Made by a program: the position numbers and the translations under genes | The notes under the pieces: generated by a model | What the model saw: the letters and a program-made list of their open reading frames with translations, nothing else | Databases searched by the model: none | Told to the model about the DNA's origin: nothing | Shown: in pieces, positions 41,819-50,641 of the stretch | Layout of the letters: each line of letters opens with the position of its first letter | Numbering within the stretch: the stretch's first letter is position 1 | NCBI RefSeq assembly: GCF_000321415.2 | Contig: NC_019902.2 | Coordinates: 1,364,001 to 1,428,000, forward strand | Direction: 5' to 3' | Source of the DNA: Thioalkalivibrio nitratireducens DSM 14787 | GTDB taxonomy: Bacteria > Pseudomonadota > Gammaproteobacteria > Ectothiorhodospirales > Ectothiorhodospiraceae | DNA length: 64,000 nucleotides

Positions 41819-42486
41819 GCGAACCGCTCCGGGGTGCAGAGGCAACGGCGTCGTACGAGCGCCTCGAACTGATCCTCGAGGCGGTGCTATTCGCGGCGCT
41901 GGACCCGGTCCCGGTGAAAGAGCTGCAGGCCGCGTGTGCCTCCATCGAAGGCATCGGGCGGGCCGAGGTCGAGGCGGCGCTCGAGCGGCTCGCCGAGCAG
42001 TACCGGGATCGCGCGGTCGAGCTCGTGCGGTCGGCCGGCGGGTATCGTTTCCGGGTGCGCGAGCGGTTTTCGGCAGTCGTCCAGGCCGCACAGCCGGAAC
42101 GCCCGGCGCGGCTGTCGCGGGCGATGCTCGAGACTCTGGCGATCATCGCCTACCGGCAGCCGGTGACCCGTGCCGAGATCGAGGAGATCCGGGGGGTCGC
42201 GGTCAGTACCCAGATCATGCGCACCCTCACAGAGCGTGGGTGGGTGCACGTTGTCGGACACAAGGAGGTACCGGGCCGTCCCGCGCTGTACGCGACGACA
42301 CGGGCTTTCCTCGATGACCTCGGTCTGCACCGGCTGGACGAATTGCCCCCACTGGATGCGTTGCGGGAACTGGTCGACCTGCCGCCGGACGAGGCGCTTA
42401 CCGACCCTGCATCCACCGGGGCGGCGCCTTCGCCGGGGAATCCGGACGACCCCAGCGGGGACGCGGACCGGGAGCAGCCGCGGTAG
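41815..42486 (+). CDS. scpB: Segregation and condensation protein B
   Basis: 223 residues with two winged-helix domains (ILEAVLFAALDPVPVKELQA, RAMLETLAIIAYRQPVTRAE, GRPALYATTRAFLDDLGLHR). The last 40 residues are acidic and low complexity. ScpB dimers bind ScpA. Together with smc at 28.9 kb the whole SMC-ScpAB condensin is encoded here. Confidence 0.96.
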   Translation: MSEPLRGAEATASYERLELILEAVLFAALDPVPVKELQAACASIEGIGRAEVEAALERLAEQYRDRAVELVRSAGGYRFRVRERFSAVVQAAQPERPARLSRAMLETLAIIAYRQPVTRAEIEEIRGVAVSTQIMRTLTERGWVHVVGHKEVPGRPALYATTRAFLDDLGLHRLDELPPLDALRELVDLPPDEALTDPASTGAAPSPGNPDDPSGDADREQPR

Positions 42487-42680
42487 CGTACTCCGAGGCG
42501 CGCGGCCTCCGGTCTGTCGCTTCAGCGAAGTTCGACTATAGTCCTGCATTCCAGTGGCGCCCGCCAGAGTGCCGGGCCAGCGGGGAATCAGGGTAACGGC
42601 GGGTGCGGCTTCGGCGCGGGTCGGCCGGCCGCGGCCGCCGCGGGGGCCTTGCATAAGGACTTCAGGGAGTCGTCCAGACC

Positions 42681-43094
42681 ATGTCGGAAAAGAGCTTCGT
42701 GCTGCCCAAGCGGGTTGGCCTGATGATGGCCGAGATCTTCAAGCTCGGGCTGCTGTTCATCGCGGGCTTCGGGATCCTGTGGGCGACGATCATCGAGGTT
42801 ACCGAGTTCGTGCTGCGGGGTGGGCCTGGCCTCGGCGATGTCCTGATGCTGTTCCTGCTGATCGAACTCGCCGCGATGGTCGCGATCTATTTCCGCACCA
42901 ATCGCCTGTCGGTACGCTTCCTCGTCTATATCGCGATCACCGCACTTACCCGGGTGCTGGTGGTGGATGCGAAGACCATGGACAACGCCACGGTACTGAC
43001 GCTGGTCGGCGCGATCTTCCTGCTCACGCTCGGGGTGCTGGTCCTGCGCGGTTGCGAGGTCTGGTTCGGGCAGGATGACGAGCAGAAGGAGTGA
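42681..43094 (+). CDS. PsiE-like membrane protein (copy 1)
   Basis: 137 residues, four transmembrane helices. Features of the phosphate-starvation-inducible PsiE family are seen: VLMLFLLIELAAMVAIYFRT, FLVYIAITALTRVLVVDAKT. The function is unknown. A paralogue lies at 44629 with the same helix order and motifs (LLLLFIFLEVLAMVGIYLKS, LPLYIAIVALARYIIIDMKS). Confidence 0.85.
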   Translation: MSEKSFVLPKRVGLMMAEIFKLGLLFIAGFGILWATIIEVTEFVLRGGPGLGDVLMLFLLIELAAMVAIYFRTNRLSVRFLVYIAITALTRVLVVDAKTMDNATVLTLVGAIFLLTLGVLVLRGCEVWFGQDDEQKE

Positions 43095-43124
43095 CCCCCG
43101 TCCAGTCCGAACGTACGGGTACGG

Positions 43125-43637
43125 TCATTCCTTCAAACGCGGCATCAGCATGGTGAGATTGCAGGGGCGCGTGCGTGCATCCAGCTGCGCCTCGATGATC
43201 CGCGTCCAGGCCGTTCGGCAGGCATTGCGCGATCCCGGGAGCACGAAGATGAAGGTACCGTTCGCAACCCCCGAAAGGGCCCGGGATTGCAGACTCGAGG
43301 TTCCGATCTCCTCGTAGGAAATATAACGAAAAAGCTCCCCGAATCCGCTGATTTCCTTGTCCAGCAACGGCGCGATGGCCTCGGGCGTGCCATCGCGCCC
43401 AGTGATGCCGGTGCCGCCGGTGGTCAGAATGCAGTCGACCGCCGGGTCGGCGATCCAGCGCGATGCTTCGGCCCGGATTGCGTAGACGTCGTCGGGCACA
43501 AGGCGGCGCTCCGCGAGCCGGTGACCCGCCTCTTCCAGAAGTTCGCCGAGGGTCGCTCCGGAACTGTCCCCGGCCAGGTCGCGGCTGTCGGAAACGGTCA
43601 GGATCGCGATCTGCAACGGCGTGGGGGCATCGGTCAT
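43125..43637 (-). CDS. moaB: Molybdenum cofactor biosynthesis protein B (MoaB/MogA fold)
   Basis: 170 residues from ATG 43637, preceded by AAAGGGAACCGCC. Conserved motifs are [40 protein letters not shown], and [19 protein letters not shown] with [13 protein letters not shown]. MoaB/MogA proteins adenylylate molybdopterin. No other moa gene is in the window. It lies between the PsiE-like gene (plus) and rluB (plus). Confidence 0.92.
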   Translation of the reverse strand: MTDAPTPLQIAILTVSDSRDLAGDSSGATLGELLEEAGHRLAERRLVPDDVYAIRAEASRWIADPAVDCILTTGGTGITGRDGTPEAIAPLLDKEISGFGELFRYISYEEIGTSSLQSRALSGVANGTFIFVLPGSRNACRTAWTRIIEAQLDARTRPCNLTMLMPRLKE

Positions 43638-43696
43638 GGCGGTTCCCTTTTCGTGTATCGTCGCAGCCATGATAGTTAGCCGTGGCGGCCCTTGAA

Positions 43697-44521
43697 ATGT
43701 CAGAGCGCTTGCAGAAGTACCTCGCGGCCCGCGGGCTGGGTTCGCGGCGGGAGATCGAGGTCTGGATCGCGAACGGCGAGGTGATGGTCAACGGCCGGGT
43801 CGCCACGCTGGGCGATCAGGTGCAGGCCGGTGACGAGATTCGGGTGCGCGGGCGCGTGCTGCGCGGCGACGAACGGCCGCAGCGCTGGATCGCCTATCAC
43901 AAGCCCGAAGGGGAGATCTGCAGCCGTTCCGATCCCGAGGGTCGGAGCAGCGTCTTCTCCGCGCTTCCCCGGCTGCGCGATCAGCGCTGGGTATCGGTCG
44001 GCCGCCTGGACCTGAATACCTCGGGACTGCTGCTCTTCACCACCGATGGCGATCTCGCGCATGCCCTGATGCATCCGTCGCAGGCGCTGGTCCGGGAATA
44101 CGCGGTGCGGGTGCTGGGCGAAGTTCCTGCGGAGACCTTGCAGGGGTTGTTGGCCGGGATCGAACTGGAGGATGGGCCCGCGCGTTTCGAGACGCTGGTG
44201 GAGGCCGGGGGCGAGGGGGCGAATCGCTGGTTTCACGTGACCGTCTCGGAGGGCCGGAACCGGCTGGTGCGCCGACTCTGGGAGGCCGCAGGGTGCACCG
44301 TCAGTCGCCTGATCCGCATCCGCTACGGGCCGGTGGCACTGGGCCGCGGTCTGCGCGTCGGGCGGTTCCGGGACCTCGTTCCGGAGGAGGTGGCGGCGCT
44401 GTACGAAGCCGCCGGGCTTCCCCGCGCGCGCCCGGCACACGCCCACGGCCGGCCGGGTGCGCGGGGGCGCGGGGCCGCGCGAGGCAAGCGGGTGCGCGGC
44501 CGCCCGAAGCGAAACCGCTGA
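43697..44521 (+). CDS. rluB: 23S rRNA pseudouridine synthase, RluB/RsuA type
   Basis: 274 residues from ATG 43697 (SERLQKYLAARGLGSRREIE); an in-frame GTG lies at 43682. An S4 RNA-binding domain fills residues 1-60. The catalytic aspartate is in VSVGRLDLNTSGLLLFTTDG. EGRNRLVRRLWEAAGCTVSRLIRIR is the RsuA/RluB family motif. The C-terminal tail is Arg/Gly/Pro-rich. RluB modifies U2605 in helix 89 of 23S rRNA. Confidence 0.93.
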   Translation: MSERLQKYLAARGLGSRREIEVWIANGEVMVNGRVATLGDQVQAGDEIRVRGRVLRGDERPQRWIAYHKPEGEICSRSDPEGRSSVFSALPRLRDQRWVSVGRLDLNTSGLLLFTTDGDLAHALMHPSQALVREYAVRVLGEVPAETLQGLLAGIELEDGPARFETLVEAGGEGANRWFHVTVSEGRNRLVRRLWEAAGCTVSRLIRIRYGPVALGRGLRVGRFRDLVPEEVAALYEAAGLPRARPAHAHGRPGARGRGAARGKRVRGRPKRNR

Positions 44522-44628
44522 GCGACGGCTGAACTCCATCGCTGCGGGATTCGGCGCGGCCCATTAGACTATCGGTTCGACAGTCGGTGATCATCGGCTG
44601 CAGGCACGGATCTGCGCAAGGGGGGGCG

Positions 44629-45066
44629 ATGGTGGACTTCCAGAAGGCCGGCAAGAGGGCGTTGCACACGACGGAAGTTGCGGTGTTGGCCGTGATCGCG
44701 GTTGCGACGGTGATCGCGATCCTGCAGGAAATTGCGCTGATGGTCCGCAACCTCGAGGTCACGCTGGCCGACCTCCTGCTGCTGTTCATCTTCCTGGAAG
44801 TGCTCGCGATGGTCGGGATCTATTTGAAATCCGGCCGCTTGCCGGTGCGCCTGCCGCTGTATATCGCGATCGTGGCCCTGGCCCGTTACATCATCATCGA
44901 CATGAAGTCGATGGACTTCTGGGCGATGCTCGCGGTGTCGCTGGCGATCCTGCTGATCACGATCGCAATCCTGATCCTGCGCTACGGACACATCCGGTTC
45001 CCCTATACTGACGAGGGCGAAGTGCCCGAGCCGCCGCTGGCGCACAAGGACCAGCGTGACAGGTGA
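44629..45066 (+). CDS. PsiE-like membrane protein (copy 2)
   Basis: 145 residues from ATG 44629, with an AAGGGGGGGCG stretch just upstream. Four helices are clear (VAVLAVIAVATVIAILQEIA, LLLLFIFLEVLAMVGIYLKS, LAVSLAILLITIAILILRYG). The tail EGEVPEPPLAHKDQRDR is charged. It is paralogous to the protein at 42681. The stop overlaps the next gene start (TGATG), so it is coupled to the COG4255-like gene. Confidence 0.85.
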   Translation: MVDFQKAGKRALHTTEVAVLAVIAVATVIAILQEIALMVRNLEVTLADLLLLFIFLEVLAMVGIYLKSGRLPVRLPLYIAIVALARYIIIDMKSMDFWAMLAVSLAILLITIAILILRYGHIRFPYTDEGEVPEPPLAHKDQRDR

Positions 45067-45986
45067 TGTCCGTCATGGAGATCCTGACCCCGGGCCTCTG
45101 GGGTTACGCCAGGGAACGGCGGGATCCGGCCGCGCCAACGCCGCGCACCCTGTCGCTGATCCTGGGCCGGGGCCGGCCTGAGCACAGCGACCACCGGGGC
45201 TGGGAGGAGGTGTTGGCTTCCCGGCTCGGGTACCGGCGGGGTACCGGCGGCCGGCAGCGCCTGCTGGCATTCCCGGTGAGCCTGACCCCGGGGATGCATG
45301 ACCTGGTTGCGGCTGCGGTGCCGGATCTGACCGCGGAAGAATCCCGAGCGCTTTGGGAGACCGCGGTGCCCGAGCTGGAGCGGTCCGGCGGGCGCCGACG
45401 CGAGGCCTTTCCCGGTGTAAGCGAACTGGAATTCGATGGATCGGGCGACTGGGACGGGCCGCCGCCGTCCGCTGGCTTCGGCCGGCCGATGCCGGCCCCC
45501 CGTCTCGCGAATGCCATGGCGCGCCGCCTGCAGGTGCTCGGCAACGCGGTGCAGATGCTCTGGTTCGATCACCCGGTGAATCGCGAGCGGCGCGCGTCCG
45601 GGCGGTCGCCAGTCCAGGGCCTGTGGTTCTGGTCTCCGGGCGTGCGGCGCGCTGCGCCGACGATCCGTCGGGTGGCGGGCGGTGGGCTGTTCGCGCAGTG
45701 GCTGGCGACGACGGCGGCAGTCGCCTGGACGGCCGATCCGCTGGACGAGCGGGCCGATCTCGCCGTGGTCGACGCGCTGATGGTCACGGCCACGACGGAA
45801 CGGGTGGAGGCACTGCTGCATTCGCTGTCGGAGGAGATCCTGCGCCCGCGCATCGAGCGTCTGCGAAGCGGCGCCGTGACCGAGCTGCGCGTTCATGACC
45901 CCGGGGTCACGCTGGTTCGGGTTGCACGCTCCGACTGGCGCCGGTTCTGGCGTCGCCCGCGTCCGCTCGGCCCGCCGGCCGTCTGA
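45066..45986 (+). CDS. COG4255-like conserved protein (phosphoglycerate mutase-like relative)
   Basis: About 306 residues. The start is ATG 45066, sharing a base with the previous stop; GTG 45063 or ATG 45075 are alternatives. The middle motif QMLWFDHPVNRERRASGRSP, then GLWFWSPG, resembles the QM..HPVN.R...G....N.LW.WG.G block of COG4255 proteins. No alkaline phosphatase-type metal site is visible, so I would not assign mutase activity. The gene 3' end runs into the heptanucleotide repeat tract. Confidence 0.65.
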   Translation: MSVMEILTPGLWGYARERRDPAAPTPRTLSLILGRGRPEHSDHRGWEEVLASRLGYRRGTGGRQRLLAFPVSLTPGMHDLVAAAVPDLTAEESRALWETAVPELERSGGRRREAFPGVSELEFDGSGDWDGPPPSAGFGRPMPAPRLANAMARRLQVLGNAVQMLWFDHPVNRERRASGRSPVQGLWFWSPGVRRAAPTIRRVAGGGLFAQWLATTAAVAWTADPLDERADLAVVDALMVTATTERVEALLHSLSEEILRPRIERLRSGAVTELRVHDPGVTLVRVARSDWRRFWRRPRPLGPPAV

Positions 45987-46003
45987 TCCGGGATACGATA
46001 CGC

Positions 46004-46083
46004 GCGGGCAGCGGGCAGCGGGCAGCGGGCAGCGGGCAGCGGGCAGCGGGCAGCGGGCAGCGGGCAGCGGGCAGCGGGCAGCG
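46004..46083. repeat. Heptanucleotide tandem repeat, 11 perfect copies of GCGGGCA
   Basis: Eleven uninterrupted 7-bp units (46004-46080) and a partial twelfth lie 18 bases after the stop of the COG4255-like gene. Because seven is not a multiple of three, copy changes would shift any overlapping frame, but no gene clearly covers it. Perfect identity suggests recent or active slippage. Confidence 0.95.
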
Positions 46084-46118
46084 TGGCTGCGGCCGCCGCA
46101 GGCGAACACAAGAGCACA

Positions 46119-46272
46119 CCTGATTGGCAACGAGAGTCAGCCAGGATCACTCTCTGAGCCACCATCGGCCATACGTTGAGGCTACGCTTTGAGCGGAGGG
46201 TGACAGCATGGCAATAAAAGTCCCACTGCCCGAGCAGTCCCTGCGGTTGGCTGACTCTCGTTGCTAATCAGG
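46119..46272. mobile_element. MITE-like element, 154 bp with 25-bp terminal inverted repeats
   Basis: The ends at 46119-46143 and 46248-46272 are reverse complements over 25 bp with one mismatch (core CAACGAGAGTCAGCCA). The 104-bp interior is non-coding. No transposase lies nearby, so it would be non-autonomous. Target-site duplications are not obvious. It lies about 80 bases upstream of prfB. A long-armed RNA hairpin is an alternative. Confidence 0.55.
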
Positions 46273-46353
46273 AGAACACATGCAGTGAATGCCGGCGGCG
46301 CAAGAGTCCGCCTTCAGATGGTATACTGATCAGCTTTGCCTGTGGGTATGACC

Positions 46354-47449
46354 ATGGAACTCAATCCCTACTACTCGAACATCGCCGACCTGAAAGGCCG
46401 TCTGGAAGGCCTTAGGGGGTATCTTTGACTTCGCCAACCGCGAAGAGCGACTGGAGGAAGTCCTGCGCGAACTGGAAGATCCCGAAGTCTGGAACGATCC
46501 GGAGCGTGCCCAGGCCCTGGGCCGGGAACGCGCCCAGCTCGAGGCGATCGTTCTCAATATCCGCGAGATAGAAGCGCAACTCGACGATAGCCGCGACCTA
46601 CTGGAGCTGGCCGAGGCCGACGACGATCCGTCGACGGTCGACGCGGTCGCGACCGACCTGGATCAGCTGAACCGGCGTGTCGAGGACCTGGAGTTCCGGC
46701 GCATGTTTTCCGGGGAGATGGATTCCGCGAACGCGTTTCTCGACATCCAGGCCGGTTCCGGCGGTACCGAGGCGCAGGACTGGGCCGAGATGCTGCTGCG
46801 CATGTACCTGCGCTGGGCCGAGCGCCGAGGGTTCAAGACCGAGATCATCGAGCTCTCGGAGGGCGACGTGGCCGGAATCAAGAGCGCGACCGTGAAGTTC
46901 GATGGCGAGTACGCGTTCGGCTGGCTGCGCACCGAGATCGGGGTGCACCGCCTGGTGCGCAAGTCCCCGTACGATTCGGGCAATCGCCGCCATACCTCGT
47001 TCGCGGCGGTGTTCGTGTCGCCGGAAGTTGATGATTCTTTCGAGATCGAGATCAACCCGGCGGATCTGAAGGTCGACACCTACCGGGCGAGCGGGGCGGG
47101 CGGTCAGCACGTGAACCGCACCGAGTCCGCGATCCGGATCACGCACATGCCGTCGGGTGTCGTGGTGGCCTGTCAGAACGACCGCTCCCAGCACAAGAAC
47201 CGGGATACGGCGATGAAACAGCTGAAGGCCAAGCTCTACGAGATCGAGATCCAGAAACGTAATGCCGAGAAGCAGGCGCTGGAGGATACGAAATCGGACA
47301 TCGGGTGGGGCAGCCAGATCCGGTCTTACGTACTGGATCAGTCTAGAATCAAAGATTTGAGAACAGGTGTTGAAGTGGGTAATACGCAGGCAGTACTGGA
47401 TGGCGACCTCGATCCGTTCATCGAGGCCAGCCTGAAGAGCGGGCTGTGA
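46354..47449 (+). CDS. prfB: Peptide chain release factor 2, with programmed +1 frameshift
   Basis: The ATG at 46354 opens a 24-codon first frame ending in CTT TGA (stop at 46426-46428). A +1 shift at CUU-U continues with GAC TTC GCC to the stop at 47449, giving 364 residues, the normal RF2 length. GGQ is present ([17 protein letters not shown]). The stop-codon recognition tripeptide of RF2, normally SPF, reads SPY here (46964-46972). The frameshift gives autoregulation: low RF2 favours the shift. lysS follows with an overlapping GTGA. Confidence 0.96.
46414..46429 (+). promoter_or_regulatory. prfB programmed frameshift site (internal SD plus CUU UGA C)
   Basis: AGGGGGTATCTTTGAC is the canonical RF2 signal. 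It consists of an internal Shine-Dalgarno-like AGGGGG three bases before the slippery CTT, the in-frame TGA, and a following C that weakens termination. Confidence 0.97.
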
Positions 47450-48966
47450 CCGCGATGGATGCCCATCACGACAGCGACAGCGGGCGGGTCGACGAGAACA
47501 AGCTGATCGCGCAGCGCCGTGACAAGCTGGCCGCGCTGCGGGTGGAGGGTCCGGCGTTCCCGAACGACTTCCGGCGGGATGCCCTCGCCGGCGATCTGCA
47601 CGCCCGCCACGATTCCGCGGAGCCGGCAGCCCTCGACGCGACAGCGCTCAAGGTGGCGGTGGCCGGTCGCATGATCGGCAAGCGGGTGATGGGCAAGGCC
47701 AGCTTCGTGACGCTGCGCGACCTGTCTGGCGACATCCAGCTGTTTGTGCAGCGCGACGCGCTGCCGGAGGGCGTGTACGCCGCGTTCAAGCAATGGGATC
47801 TCGGCGACGTGCTCGGCGCGCGTGGCACATTGTTCAAGACACGCACCGGAGAGCTGTCGATCCAGGTGCGGGAACTTCGGCTGTTGACCAAGAGCCTGCG
47901 ACCGCTGCCGGAGAAGTTCCACGGGCTGTCCGACCAGGAAACGCGTTACCGGCAGCGCTACGTTGACCTGATCACGTCGCCCGAGACCCGGGAACTGTTC
48001 CGCGTCCGCACACGCATCATCCAGTACATCCGTGATTACTTCACCGGTGAGGGTTTTCTCGAGGTCGAGACCCCGATGATGCAGGCGATCCCGGGCGGTG
48101 CCACCGCGCGTCCGTTCATCACCCATCACAATGCGCTGAGTATGGATCTGTACCTGCGCATCGCGCCCGAGCTGTATCTGAAGCGGCTGGTGGTCGGTGG
48201 TTTCGAGAAGGTGTTCGAGATCAACCGCAACTTCCGCAACGAGGGACTCTCGACCCGGCACAATCCCGAGTTCACGATGCTCGAGTTCTACGAGGCCTTC
48301 GTGACCCACCACGAACTGATGGACCGTACCGAGGCGCTGGTGCGCGGGCTCTGCACCGAAGTTCTGGGTACAACGCAGATCAGCTATCAGGGAGAAGTGC
48401 ATGATTTCGCACAGCCGTTTGTGCGCATGACGGTGCGCGAGGCGATCCTTGCATTCAACCCGGATATCCCCGCCGGCGACCTGGATGACGAGGATCGGAT
48501 GCGCATGTACTGCGAGCGCCTCGGGATCCCGCTGAAGCCCGGCTACGGTCTCGGCAAGCTCTGGATCGAGGTGTTCGAGAAGACGGTCGAGGCCAACTTG
48601 CGGCATCCGACGTTTATCACCGCTTATCCGACCGAGGTCTCGCCGCTTGCGCGCCGCAACGACCAGGATCCTTTCGTGACCGACCGCTTCGAGTTCTTCG
48701 TCGGCGGCCGCGAGATCGCGAACGGTTTCTCGGAGCTGAACGACCCGGAGGACCAGGCCGAGCGTTTCCGCGCCCAGGTCAGCGAGAAAGAGGCGGGCGA
48801 TCTCGAAGCGATGCATTACGATGCCGATTACATCCGCGCACTGGAATACGGGCTGCCGCCGACCGCGGGCGAGGGTATCGGCATCGACCGACTGGTGATG
48901 CTGCTGACCGACGCTGCGTCGATTCGCGATGTGTTGCTGTTTCCGCATCTGCGCCCCGAGACCTGA
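47446..48966 (+). CDS. lysS: Lysyl-tRNA synthetase, class II
   Basis: 506 residues from GTG 47446, overlapping the prfB stop; ATG 47455 is an alternative. The N-terminal OB-fold anticodon domain ([20 protein letters not shown]) precedes class II motifs 1-3 ([60 protein letters not shown]). The prfB-lysS order is conserved in many Gammaproteobacteria. Confidence 0.97.
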   Translation: MTAMDAHHDSDSGRVDENKLIAQRRDKLAALRVEGPAFPNDFRRDALAGDLHARHDSAEPAALDATALKVAVAGRMIGKRVMGKASFVTLRDLSGDIQLFVQRDALPEGVYAAFKQWDLGDVLGARGTLFKTRTGELSIQVRELRLLTKSLRPLPEKFHGLSDQETRYRQRYVDLITSPETRELFRVRTRIIQYIRDYFTGEGFLEVETPMMQAIPGGATARPFITHHNALSMDLYLRIAPELYLKRLVVGGFEKVFEINRNFRNEGLSTRHNPEFTMLEFYEAFVTHHELMDRTEALVRGLCTEVLGTTQISYQGEVHDFAQPFVRMTVREAILAFNPDIPAGDLDDEDRMRMYCERLGIPLKPGYGLGKLWIEVFEKTVEANLRHPTFITAYPTEVSPLARRNDQDPFVTDRFEFFVGGREIANGFSELNDPEDQAERFRAQVSEKEAGDLEAMHYDADYIRALEYGLPPTAGEGIGIDRLVMLLTDAASIRDVLLFPHLRPET

Positions 48967-49081
48967 CGCGTTCGTGCGAGCCACGCATGTTGCCGGCGCC
49001 GCCGCAACCGTTTACAGGCGGCGGGCGTCGGTTTTCCTGTGCTAGATTGGAGCCTGACCTCTCGAACCGGGGGATGATGAC

Positions 49082-49294
49082 ATGAGTGGCTGGGGTTGCC
49101 CTCACGAAGTCCGCGGCGAGTGCCAGCGGGTTCCGGGTCGCCGTTGCGAACCCGGCATGAAGGGTTGCGTGCTGGCTGGCCGTTTCCTGTTCAGTGATCC
49201 GGACAAGAACACGCCGCGGATCCTGCGCGAGAAAGCGGCCGGAGAGACGCCGGTGCGGCGCCCGTTGCGGGGGCGACCGGGCGGATCGCGCTGA
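49082..49294 (+). CDS. Small cysteine-containing protein of unknown function (70 aa)
   Basis: ATG 49082 is preceded by GGGGGATGATGAC. The N-terminal half has four cysteines (GWGCPHEVRGECQRVPGRRC, EPGMKGCVLAGRFLF), a pattern I associate with a small family in sulfur-oxidising and related Gammaproteobacteria; no function is known. The spacing suggests metal binding. The C-terminal half is basic and low complexity. It lies 115 bases after lysS with no strong terminator in between. Confidence 0.65.
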   Translation: MSGWGCPHEVRGECQRVPGRRCEPGMKGCVLAGRFLFSDPDKNTPRILREKAAGETPVRRPLRGRPGGSR

Positions 49295-49347
49295 TCGACC
49301 CGGGAGGGTAGAACGCGAAGCGCGGCGGGCATTCCAGTGAAAGGCAG

Positions 49348-49432
49348 CCACGGATGGACACGGAAGTGACTGAACAATTGGGGTGTTTGCAAAGCATCCC
49401 GTGTGTTTCGGTGTTCTTCCGTGGCGTGTTGT
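49348..49432. repeat. CCACGGATGGACACGG-type dispersed inverted repeat
   Basis: The left part (CCACGGATGGACACGGAAG) and right part (TTCGGTGTTCTTCCGTGGC) are imperfect reverse complements. A similar block lies at about 57535-57604, so this is a multi-copy intergenic element. Confidence 0.55.
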
Positions 49433-49459
49433 CATTTTTCGGGGTGTCGTGCCTGCGAG

Positions 49460-49695
49460 CATGACAGTTAACGTGAAAGTCGCGCGCAGCGCGCACGAAA
49501 TCCCCCTTTCCCGCTTGCGGGGCCCATCCGTCGGGAGCGGATTTCGAACAGCCGCAGGCTGGCCCGAAGGGCGGAGGGCGGGGTGCCCGGAGTAAAGGGG
49601 CCGGGGGTGAGGGAGAGTGCACCGCAGCCGGGCCGTGCACTGTCCCCCTCCCCAACCCTCCCCCGCAAGCGGGGGAGGGTGCTTTCATCGTCGAG
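49460..49695. repeat. Composite intergenic repeat with CCCGCTTGCGGG palindromes, copy 1
   Basis: It starts with a block containing AACGTGAAAGTCGCGCGCAG, then CCCGCTTGCGGGG, and a middle with GGGGCCGGGGGTGAGGG. It ends with CCTCCCCCGCAAGCGGGGGAGG. The same order occurs in reverse complement at about 57640-57780. It fills the non-coding 418 bases between the Cys-rich small gene and the HAD gene; no other gene is seen here. Confidence 0.75.
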
Positions 49696-49712
49696 GGTGG
49701 TGGGCGCGCACC

Positions 49713-50501
49713 ATGAGAGTTAGCGTGGGTTCTGGTTTACGGCTTTCCGGGCGCAACGTCGTGACCCCGCTGGTCGGGCGCAGCAGGCTGCGCGCCGTTA
49801 CCTTCGACGCGGCGGGTACGCTGTTCGGGTTGCGCGACCCGGTGGGTGCGGTCTATGCGGCCGCCGCGCTCGCGCACGGGTTGCCGCCACGCGAGGGCCT
49901 GGCGGAGCTGCTCGAACAGCGTTTCCGCGAGGCCTTCCGCGCGCTGCGTCCGCCCGAGTATCGGCCCGGCGACCGCGCGCACAACGACGCCGAGGACCGG
50001 GCCTGGTGGAGGCGGCTGGTCGTGCGCGTGATGGGCGGGCTGGAGCCGTTTGCCCTCGACGCGTTCTTTGACGAGATCTGGCAGACGTTCGCGGAGCCCT
50101 CAGTCTGGCAGAAGTATCCGGACGTCGACGCGGTGCTGCAGGTGTTGCGCGGTGCCGGCCTGCGGCTCGCGATCGTCTCGAACTTCGATGCGCGCCTGGT
50201 GCCGGTCTGCCGCGGCCTCGAGCTGGAGCCGCGCGTAGACACCATTGTCTTCGCGGCACAGACCGGCGCAGCGAAGCCGGATCCCGGGATCTTCCGGGAA
50301 GCCGTATCGCGGTTGGGCGTGATTCCGGGTGAGACCCTGCACGTCGGAGACTCGTTCGCAGAGGACGTCGCGGGCGCGCGCGCGGCAGGCCTGCACGCGG
50401 TCCACCTGCAGCGCGACGCGCCCAAGGCCCGGCCGCAGGCCGGAACCGATGCGTCGGCGATCCGCGACCTGCGCGGACTCGCCGCGCTGATCCCCGCTTG
50501 A
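49713..50501 (+). CDS. HAD superfamily (subfamily IA, REG-2-like) hydrolase
   Basis: 262 residues from ATG 49713, which lies directly after the repeat; a GTG near 49760 is an alternative. Motif I is VTFDAAGTLFGL. The second residue after the nucleophile Asp is Ala, not the usual acid, as is common in REG-2-like members. Motif II is AIVSNFDARL, motif III lysine lies in TGAAKPDPGIF and motif IV is LHVGDSFAEDVAGARAAGL. The substrate is unknown. It is convergent with the EF-G-like gene. Confidence 0.87.
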   Translation: MRVSVGSGLRLSGRNVVTPLVGRSRLRAVTFDAAGTLFGLRDPVGAVYAAAALAHGLPPREGLAELLEQRFREAFRALRPPEYRPGDRAHNDAEDRAWWRRLVVRVMGGLEPFALDAFFDEIWQTFAEPSVWQKYPDVDAVLQVLRGAGLRLAIVSNFDARLVPVCRGLELEPRVDTIVFAAQTGAAKPDPGIFREAVSRLGVIPGETLHVGDSFAEDVAGARAAGLHAVHLQRDAPKARPQAGTDASAIRDLRGLAALIPA

Positions 50502-50641
50502 TCTCGCGTTGCTCGATATCCCCCTCCCCCGGAACGGGGGGAGGGGTTGGGGAGGGGCAGTGCACGGGAGCAGGGAACGGATCACGCTGACCCGTGACCC
50601 CTCTTCAATACGTCAGGGCCGCCTCCGTACCGCGATAATCG

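Noticed and set aside
45066-45986. Calling the COG4255-like gene a phosphoglycerate mutase
   Set aside because: Only a local motif resembles that group and no metal-binding catalytic set is visible, so no activity was assigned.
46004-46083. Possible CRISPR-like array
   Set aside because: Units are only 7 bp with no spacers, so it is a simple tandem repeat. No other CRISPR-like array or cas gene is seen in the window.
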